Source of the DNA: Desulfitobacterium chlororespirans DSM 11544
Lineage (GTDB): Bacteria; Bacillota; Desulfitobacteriia; Desulfitobacteriales; Desulfitobacteriaceae
Direction of reading: 5' to 3'
NCBI RefSeq assembly: GCF_900143285.1
Contig: NZ_FRDN01000008.1
Location: forward strand, 67,926 to 131,925
DNA: 64,000 nt
Below, one piece after another: positions 45,571 through 51,819 of the stretch. The position numbers and the translations under genes were made by a program. A model generated the notes under the pieces. The model made no database searches. It saw nothing but the letters and a program-made list of their open reading frames with translations, and was not told the DNA's origin. Every line of letters starts with the position of its first letter. Positions within the stretch are counted from its first letter, which is position 1.

Positions 45571-45885
45571 TTGTAATTCCCACCCAATACCCCTATAATG
45601 GATACAGGTGGAAATTAAAAGGCCGCCGCGGCCCGAAAGTGGAGGAACACTTCCAGGCACGCGCAAGGTGTACGAGCACCTACACGTAACAGCAAGCTGT
45701 CCACGACGACAGATCCATTATACAATGCCCTTCGCTCCAGTACAACAGTACGGGCGGCCAGGGGGTATAATCGGACTGCCGCTCAGGGGGCGTGCTGATT
45801 GTGTGCGACTTGAGCGCAGAAACTTGAGACAGAATGAATTCAGGCGCATGTGTAGGGATAAAAACCCTTGCATGCGTCTTTTAAT
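45571..45885 (+). ncRNA. Candidate structured non-coding RNA with promoter and terminator
   Basis: TTGTAA (45571-45576) and TATAAT (45594-45599), 17 bp apart, predict a start near 45606. At 45840-45878 a hairpin (GCGCATG...CATGCGT with AGGG/CCCT inside) followed by TTTT looks like an intrinsic terminator, giving an RNA of about 275 nt. In between are many stems: AAGTG/CACTT, AGGTG/CACCT, ACAGC/GCTGT, and a nested one where ATTATAC pairs with GTATAAT and encloses GCCC/GGGC and GTAC/GTAC. GCACGC can pair at long range with GCGTGC. A 142-codon frame across it contains the terminator and looks spurious. I do not recognise the RNA class. Confidence 0.5.
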
Positions 45886-46020
45886 TTCCCCTGATCACCG
45901 CCGGGCTGCCGGAAGCGGACCCTTGATGGGGGTCCGGTCCGGGGCCGGGCGGAAAAGGGGGAAGTATATGGATATGGATAGCAGAGCAGGAACGGATGGA
46001 CCTATCCTCATGGTCACCCG

Positions 46021-46440
46021 GTGGAAGCCATGCTGACCGCCGGGTTGACTATTAGCCTATGTGATGACGGTGCACTTCAGCGGGCGTACATAAAACTTAT
46101 CATTCAGGACTATGAAAGCAGATGCGGAGTCAAGTTTAACCTTTATGAATTCAGCAGCGGGGAGGAACTGCTGGAGAAATTCAACGAGAACCCTAATCTA
46201 TTTGACCTTTTCTTTCTGGATCACCGGATGAAAAACATCACCGGTCTTGAGGCTGCCTCCTCTATAAGGCAGCGCAATAAAGCGTGTCACATCGTTTTTA
46301 TAACAGCGTCGGAGGAGCAAGCGGATTTTGAAGCCGTGTCGCCGCTCCGGGTCTTGAATAAACCGGCCCAGCCGGCAGCCGTCTGGGACATTCTGGACAA
46401 GGTCACGGCAGAAAAAATAAGCTGCAGTCATAGTGGCTGA
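46021..46440 (+). CDS. Stand-alone receiver domain, AgrA/LytR type
   Basis: The 139-residue protein (GTG 46021; ATG 46030 also possible) is a complete receiver domain: acidic pair in ISLCDDG, phosphoacceptor Asp in FFLDHRMKNITG, Thr in FITAS and Lys in VLNKPAQ. The LytTR DNA-binding domain that normally follows in this subfamily is absent. No kinase is nearby and no good RBS is seen. It may be a single-domain regulator or a truncated remnant in accessory DNA. Confidence 0.7.
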   Translation: MEAMLTAGLTISLCDDGALQRAYIKLIIQDYESRCGVKFNLYEFSSGEELLEKFNENPNLFDLFFLDHRMKNITGLEAASSIRQRNKACHIVFITASEEQADFEAVSPLRVLNKPAQPAAVWDILDKVTAEKISCSHSG

Positions 46441-46531
46441 TGAGCCCCGCCTTTTGTGCATGAGCTTCACGATTCATTACCGCCTGGCATATTCTGGATT
46501 ATACTGTTGATGAAAGGGCGGGAAATGGAGC

Positions 46532-47407
46532 GTGAATGATTTATCCACTGAACGGACGCCGCTGGTGATCGCGGCTGAAATAAATATGATTACCCAGCAA
46601 ACCCGGAAAATTCTGCTGGCCAGCGCCGTGGAAATCGGCCGCCGGCTCAAGGAAGCGAAGAGTATGATCAACCACGGGGAATGGGAGAAGTGGCTGGAGG
46701 AGTCGGTGAGCTATTCCCTGAGTACTGCCAGAAGACTGATGCAGCTCTACGAAGAGTATGGGGCAAGCTTCCTGGACGAGCTGGGCCTGTCAAATCACGC
46801 ACCAGTGCGCGATTTGACATACACCCAAGCTCTCCTCCTCTTGGGCCTGCCGGAAGATGAACGGGAAGAATTCCTGGCCCAGAACGATGTGGCCGGTATG
46901 ACCAAGCTGGAATTGCAGCAGGCTCTAAAAGACAGAGATCTGGCCAAGCAGAAGAGCGAGGAGATCCAGCAGGAAAATAAAGCCCTCAAAAAAGGGCTGG
47001 AGGGGATCAACAGTGCAATCTCCAGTTTGATGGTCCAGTCTGTTCTTCCGGAGAATGTCCAAAGGGAATCACCCGCTGCCGGTGCATCCTCCTCAGTCAG
47101 CAGTGCCAGCACTACCAGCACTACCAGCACTACTTCGTTGCAAAGCAATGCCCCCTTGCCGACTCATAACCTCAAAACAGAAATAGATCCCAATGCTCCA
47201 GCTAAGTATGCGGAACGTTGTGACACCTGCCGTGCCACTATTAGCACAGCCTTTTTTGAACTGACCACAGCCCTTACCAATCTGCATTATCTTGATGAGG
47301 AGCTGAAAGAGAAAAAAAGAAAAGAAGCTCAGAAGCTGCTTGAGACAATTGCGGAGACGATTAAGGTATGGCCGCCCCCCAAAAAGCCCCTGAAGGTTAT
47401 GCGCTGA
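46532..47407 (+). CDS. DUF3102-domain protein
   Basis: A 291-residue protein with a DUF3102 N-terminal half (INMITQQTRKILLASAVEIG, WEKWLEESVSYSLSTARRLM) that resembles phage and plasmid partition or replication-associated proteins. A coiled coil follows (about 130-165), then a Ser/Thr-rich linker and a helical C-terminus with paired Cys (RCDTC). It starts at GTG 46532. Family members are common on mobile elements of Clostridia, which fits the surrounding accessory DNA. Confidence 0.75.
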   Translation: MNDLSTERTPLVIAAEINMITQQTRKILLASAVEIGRRLKEAKSMINHGEWEKWLEESVSYSLSTARRLMQLYEEYGASFLDELGLSNHAPVRDLTYTQALLLLGLPEDEREEFLAQNDVAGMTKLELQQALKDRDLAKQKSEEIQQENKALKKGLEGINSAISSLMVQSVLPENVQRESPAAGASSSVSSASTTSTTSTTSLQSNAPLPTHNLKTEIDPNAPAKYAERCDTCRATISTAFFELTTALTNLHYLDEELKEKKRKEAQKLLETIAETIKVWPPPKKPLKVMR

Positions 47408-47455
47408 TTGTCAGCGGATATTCCTCATGGCCAACAGCACACATACCGGCGTAGA

Positions 47456-47506
47456 GGGGCCGTTGCAAAACGAACCGAATGATTCGTAAGCAGCGGCCCC
47501 TGTTTT
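47456..47506 (+). terminator. Terminator after the DUF3102 gene
   Basis: Arms GGGGCCGTTGC and GCAGCGGCCCC (one G-T pair) plus inner ACGAA/TTCGT form a strong hairpin followed by TGTTTTTG. Confidence 0.75.
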
Positions 47507-47517
47507 TGTGCAAAAAA

Positions 47518-47562
47518 CTGAGGGCTTTTCAAGCCATACAGGGAGTAGCTCCCTCCTAAGCC
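47518..47562 (+). pseudogene. Dead fragment of an AraC-type regulator
   Basis: The short frame reads RAFQAIQGVAPS then TAA. It matches KAFQVMHGVAPSQ of the AraC-GyrI gene at 38162, at the DNA level over about 42 bases with the last 22 almost identical (GGAGTAGCTCCCTCC). The CAA codon of the intact gene is TAA here, and nothing else of the gene remains. Confidence 0.6.
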
Positions 47563-47606
47563 GCTGGCGATCGGGAATCACCACCTGCCGGTGCATCTCT
47601 CCTAAT

Positions 47607-47651
47607 TGTATGCTTGACATACAAAAGAAATGAATGTATGCTAGGTATACA
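47607..47651. promoter_or_regulatory. Two operator-like inverted repeats before the ABC transporter
   Basis: TGTATGCTTGACATACA (47607-47623) and TGTATGCTAGGTATACA (47635-47651) are near copies with centres 28 bp apart. A TTGACA (47614-47619) lies in the first and TATGCT (47637-47642) in the second, 17 bp apart, so a repressor dimer on each would cover the promoter. A third palindrome AGTTAG-N6-CTAACT follows at 47654-47671. Confidence 0.6.
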
Positions 47652-47691
47652 ATAGTTAGACATGGCTAACTGCATGAATGGGGGTGAGGTG

Positions 47692-47757
47692 ATGAAATCA
47701 GAAACCATGATCAATGATTATGGTATTTTGGATCAATATCGGTATTATCCCGGTTAG
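47692..47757 (+). CDS. 21-codon leader ORF
   Basis: ATG 47692 behind GGGGTGAGGTG opens a 21-residue frame (MKSETMINDYGILDQYRYYP then G and stop), downstream of the operator-controlled promoter and 70 bases before the ABC transporter lipoprotein gene. It could be a leader peptide or the 5' remnant of a deleted regulator gene. Confidence 0.4.
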   Translation: MKSETMINDYGILDQYRYYPG

Positions 47758-47827
47758 AAGTCATAAAAGGGTTTTAGAACACGCCAATAATTTAATACAA
47801 AACCATGTGTAAACATAAGGAGGAAAA

Positions 47828-48955
47828 ATGAGAAAGATACTGATACCTTTATTGCTGACAGCCCTTATCCTTTGCTCTTTGGCTGGTTGTGAGACAAAGC
47901 CATCAAATCCAACGAAGGCAAACATAACCAATAACACAGCTCTTCCCCCATCTGCAGCACAAACGAGGATTATTACTGATTTGGGCGGCAACGAGGTCGC
48001 AATACCATCCATATCGGAAATTAAGCAGGTGGTTATTATCACACCGCCGGTTACCTCTGTGTTGCTTGAGGCTATACCTGATAAAAACATGATTGTTGGA
48101 CTAAGCCCCAAAGCCTTTGCTTTTTCCAATGCTGATATAATGGCAAAACTGTTTCCGAATTATACTGATGTAGACACTACCTTTGTGGGTGATGATTTTT
48201 CCATCAATACCGAGGCACTTCTGCAACTTAACCCGGATATAATTCTTTACTATGGCGAAGTACAAAAAAAGGGACTTGCGAATATTGGGTTGCCTATTAT
48301 CAATTTCTTTTCACCAAAACTGACCGATCCGAAAGATGTCACAGTTGCGTGGGATAATCTGCTTCGTGAGATTTTTGACGCAGATACTAATGAGGGGTTG
48401 CAATCGGAGTGGCAGCTTTCCGACGAAAGGGTTGCAGAGCTGCTGGCAAAGCAGACCGGGGAGCCCAAACGAGCACTGTGCGTTTTTAGCAATGTAGGCG
48501 GCAGTTTGGTGGTTTCCGGGAGCAGTTCTTTTGATTCGTATGCCCAGAGTTTTTTTGATAAGGCTGGGCTTATCAACGTGGCGGCAGATATTGAGGGAAC
48601 CGCCGAGGTTGACATGGAGCAAATATATAACTGGAATCCCGATCTGATTTTCATTTTCCATAACGCCCCGGCAAAAGCGTTTTTAGCTAACAGCATAGCG
48701 GGTCAGGATTGGTCACTGTTAGATGCCTGGAAAAATAAAGCAATCTACGATATCCCCCAAACTGCTTACTCTTGGGGTGCGCCTTGCGCTGATTCTCCCA
48801 TGATGCCGTTATGGTTAATATCAAAAGCATACCCCGAATTGTTAAGTGAAAATGATTTTCGTGCCGAACTGACAAACTACTATGAACGTCTACATAGGGT
48901 AACACTCACGGATGGTGATATTACCTCGATTCTAAGTTTGAGAGAAGCCCGGTAG
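47828..48955 (+). CDS. Iron-siderophore-type ABC transporter substrate-binding lipoprotein
   Basis: A 375-residue cluster A-II binding protein (FecB/BtuF fold). The signal ends in lipobox LAGC; RIITDLGGNEVAIPS and LLQLNPDIILYYGE are typical, and the C-terminal half has DAWKNKAIYDIP. The ligand could be a ferric siderophore, haem, corrinoid or metal complex; it cannot be told from sequence. It is followed by matching permease and ATPase genes. Confidence 0.88.
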   Translation: MRKILIPLLLTALILCSLAGCETKPSNPTKANITNNTALPPSAAQTRIITDLGGNEVAIPSISEIKQVVIITPPVTSVLLEAIPDKNMIVGLSPKAFAFSNADIMAKLFPNYTDVDTTFVGDDFSINTEALLQLNPDIILYYGEVQKKGLANIGLPIINFFSPKLTDPKDVTVAWDNLLREIFDADTNEGLQSEWQLSDERVAELLAKQTGEPKRALCVFSNVGGSLVVSGSSSFDSYAQSFFDKAGLINVAADIEGTAEVDMEQIYNWNPDLIFIFHNAPAKAFLANSIAGQDWSLLDAWKNKAIYDIPQTAYSWGAPCADSPMMPLWLISKAYPELLSENDFRAELTNYYERLHRVTLTDGDITSILSLREAR

Positions 48956-48957
48956 CT

Positions 48958-49980
48958 ATGGATAATATCACACAAAAACAATATGTAGTAATAATTATCG
49001 CGTTATTTGCTGCCCTCACATTGGCTATTATCGGCTCAATGCTTTTCGGACGTTATGAAATGGGTTTTATGGACATTTATAATGTGCTGTTGAATCGGTT
49101 AGCAGGGACGTCCGATGATGCACTTAAAATCATCGACCACGTTTTGATAAACGTTAGACTTCCGAGAATTTTATTAGCTGGCTTGGTTGGCGCTGGATTA
49201 TCAATATCCGGCGCCGCCTTGCAAGGCACATTTCAAAATCCACTGGTAAGCCCTGACCTTTTAGGAGTATGCGCCGGGGCGGGTTTTGGGGCAGCACTTG
49301 GCATTTTACTATTTTCTGATAGCAGCGTATTTATATCTTTGCTCCCTTTTCTCTTGGGCGTATCCAGTATATTGCTTGTATTCTTTCTTGCAAACACGAA
49401 GGGCCAAACGGAAACCCTGTCGCTGGTGCTATCAGGTATTATCGTATCGTCCATATTTAATGCGCTGATATCACTTGTTAAATATGTAGCTGATACGGGG
49501 GACAAATTACCGGCTATTACCTTTTGGCTGATGGGCAGCTTTGCCAACACATCATATACACAATTGCGGATTGCAATTATCCCTGCCTTAGTGGGGATTA
49601 TTGGCGTATTAATTTTACGTTGGAAAATCAATATCCTTTCCCTTGGCGACGAAGATGCTTATACCATGGGAATCAACCCGCAACATACCCGTTGGTTGAT
49701 TATTCTGTTTTGTACGCTGGTTACAGCCGCTTGTGTAACGGTATCGGGCATTATCGGCTGGATTGGCCTTGTAATACCACATATAGCCCGGCGAATTGTT
49801 GGGGTTAACCATGGGAAGTTACTCCCGGTTTCGTGCCTGTTGGGTGCGGTATTTATGATTTTGGTTGACTGCCTTGCGCGAAACCTAACAACCTCCGAGA
49901 TACCCATCAGCATTTTAACGGCCTTAATCGGAGCACCCTTCTTCGCGGTGATTTATCGGCGCACGAAAGGAGGCGCATAA
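48958..49980 (+). CDS. FecCD-type ABC transporter permease
   Basis: The 340-residue membrane protein has about ten membrane segments and FecCD family signatures (RLPRILLAGLVGAGLSISGA, NPLVSPDLLGVCAGAGFG, GLVIPHIARRIVG). It begins two bases after the binding-protein stop and overlaps the ATPase start by one base, so the three genes form one operon. Confidence 0.93.
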   Translation: MDNITQKQYVVIIIALFAALTLAIIGSMLFGRYEMGFMDIYNVLLNRLAGTSDDALKIIDHVLINVRLPRILLAGLVGAGLSISGAALQGTFQNPLVSPDLLGVCAGAGFGAALGILLFSDSSVFISLLPFLLGVSSILLVFFLANTKGQTETLSLVLSGIIVSSIFNALISLVKYVADTGDKLPAITFWLMGSFANTSYTQLRIAIIPALVGIIGVLILRWKINILSLGDEDAYTMGINPQHTRWLIILFCTLVTAACVTVSGIIGWIGLVIPHIARRIVGVNHGKLLPVSCLLGAVFMILVDCLARNLTTSEIPISILTALIGAPFFAVIYRRTKGGA

Positions 49981-50756
49981 TGCTGGTTGAGGTTAAAAAC
50001 GGAACTTTCTACTACGACAAACATATACCGATACTTCAAAATGTTAATTTCACCATGCAAAACGGTGAGATTATGGCGGTCATGGGACGAAACGGAATAG
50101 GCAAAACGACACTGATTAAATGTATCGCAGGCATTTTGAAATGGAAAAGCGGCCAATCTTTTGTAGCCGGGCAAAATAGCTCTGAACAAAAAGCAAACCG
50201 TTTTATCGGATATGTTCCCCAGGCGCATAAATCCTCTTTTTCATATTCCGTGCTGGATATGGTGGTATTCGGTAAAGTTGGTCACGCCTCCTATTTTGCT
50301 GCTCCCAGTAAAGAGGATTATAGACAAGCGGCGAATATCCTTGAACGCGTTGGGATTGGAGATTTAGGTGACAAACGCTGCAATGAACTAAGCGGAGGCC
50401 AGCTTCAACTGGTTTTTATCGCAAGGGCATTGGTTAATTCTCCCCAACTTCTTATCTTGGACGAACCGGAGGCCCATTTGGACTTTCGCAATCAATTGCG
50501 GCTATCAAAGCTACTGCAAAGCGTTGTTTGCGAACAGAATATATCTTGCATTATCAATACCCACTATCCAAACCATGCCATAAGAATTGCGGATACGTGT
50601 TTTTTGTTGGGTGAGCATGATTATGAGGTTGGAGACGCTAAAGAGGTAATGACGGATAAAAATATTAAGAAATACTTTTCTGTATGTTCTCAAACCCTTT
50701 ATACAGAGTATAAAGGAAAAGAAATACCAACATTCGTCTTTTTAGACGAGGCATGA
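49980..50756 (+). CDS. FecE-type ABC transporter ATPase
   Basis: The 258-residue ATPase has Walker A GRNGIGKTTL, signature ELSGGQLQLV, Walker B LLILDEPEAHLDF and the switch His in INTHYP. The signature Asp position is typical of iron-complex importers. It is the last gene before a hairpin terminator. Confidence 0.93.
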   Translation: MLVEVKNGTFYYDKHIPILQNVNFTMQNGEIMAVMGRNGIGKTTLIKCIAGILKWKSGQSFVAGQNSSEQKANRFIGYVPQAHKSSFSYSVLDMVVFGKVGHASYFAAPSKEDYRQAANILERVGIGDLGDKRCNELSGGQLQLVFIARALVNSPQLLILDEPEAHLDFRNQLRLSKLLQSVVCEQNISCIINTHYPNHAIRIADTCFLLGEHDYEVGDAKEVMTDKNIKKYFSVCSQTLYTEYKGKEIPTFVFLDEA

Positions 50757-50763
50757 ACCAGTG

Positions 50764-50793
50764 ATTCGTCCAACAGAACATTGTTGGGCGAAT
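50764..50793 (+). terminator. Terminator of the ABC transporter operon
   Basis: A 12-bp stem (ATTCGTCCAACA with TGTTGGGCGAAT, one G-T pair) with a 6-nt loop lies just after the ATPase gene. Confidence 0.65.
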
Positions 50794-50888
50794 GATCGCA
50801 AACATTCAAAAAGCAGATAGGGCCGTTGCATCGCAATCAACAAAAGGATTGGGAATTTGCGGATTACACTGTCCGGGTCAAGGTACAG

Positions 50889-51530
50889 CTAGCTTTTGGC
50901 CAAAACAGCCCGGAAACAGTTTAAGCCATATCCGGCGATAGCATCAGCAGGGAGGGTGAAATCCACGGAACCATAAAAGGATAGGCCTTGCTGCTTGATC
51001 ACAGTTTGCAATAAATCCAGGTTAATTACAGGGTAATCAAAGGTCAGGATAATGAGACCATCTTGTTTTAAGATACGGTTGAATTCCTGCAGTGCTGACT
51101 GAAGGGTAGGAAGATCAAGATGCTCCAAAACCGAAATACAGAATATCGTATCGAACATGCTTTCCGAGTAGGGGAGTTGAGCCAGGTTTGCCTGACTAAA
51201 GTGAATACGCTCAAAATATCCGGGGTGGATGGACTGAGCAGCTTCATAGCCCAGGTCATCCGCGATATCCTGGATGATCGATGCAGGATGAAGAATGCGT
51301 TCATCGATATCGCAGGCATAAACATGGGCACAATTATCGGCTAAAAAAAACTTAAAAGGGTGGCTGATGCCACAGGCGGCATCGAGCACCGTTGCTTCCG
51401 GTTCAGCAAAGGAAGCCGCCCAGGCATATTCATAAAACCGGCTCCACCATGTTGAACGCAGTTTGAAAATCATGGAGTCGATTTGAGCATCGGACTTAGT
51501 AATAAACCTGGAAGTATACTTGTCATTCAT
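50889..51530 (-). CDS. Class I SAM-dependent methyltransferase
   Basis: The 213-residue protein has the SAM-binding motif VLDAACGISHPFKFFL and the following acidic strand VYACDID, and the post-motif FDTIFCISVLEHLDL. The small size fits a small-molecule methyltransferase. GAAAGGAG precedes ATG 51530. It is a lone gene; the 290-base gap to the divergent GTPase gene contains promoters only. Substrate unknown. Confidence 0.8.
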   Translation of the reverse strand: MNDKYTSRFITKSDAQIDSMIFKLRSTWWSRFYEYAWAASFAEPEATVLDAACGISHPFKFFLADNCAHVYACDIDERILHPASIIQDIADDLGYEAAQSIHPGYFERIHFSQANLAQLPYSESMFDTIFCISVLEHLDLPTLQSALQEFNRILKQDGLIILTFDYPVINLDLLQTVIKQQGLSFYGSVDFTLPADAIAGYGLNCFRAVLAKS

Positions 51531-51819
51531 CTGCTGTAAGCTCCTTTCAACAATGTGATTATTTTTAAGCAGATTTTGCGGTAGGGTACGATGAATTCAC
51601 TAATATTCGTATGCTTATTGATTCCGGAAAGTGCCTGCAACATGCTGAGTGCTACGCAAATAGCGTCCAAACCTCTAAATCCCCATAAGCCCTGGAGTTT
51701 AGCATAGCCTACTCTTTGAAACTTCCCCCAAATATTAGCGCCTAATAGACAATTTATTTAATCCCCGCTTGCTGTTATTATATAGATAACACTATGGACA
51801 GCGAAGGATATTAAAATAG

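Noticed and set aside
45606-45880. Known housekeeping RNA (RNase P, 6S, SRP, tmRNA)
   Set aside because: None of the conserved core sequences I know for these RNAs is present.
45608-46036. 142-codon plus-strand frame
   Set aside because: It contains a hairpin terminator, has no RBS, an odd Arg/Pro/Gly-rich composition and overlaps a better structured-RNA interpretation.
47654-47671. AGTTAG-N6-CTAACT as a third site of the CRP/FNR box at 31981 and 33600
   Set aside because: The half-sites are similar but the spacer is 6 rather than 4 bp, which would put them on a different helical face.
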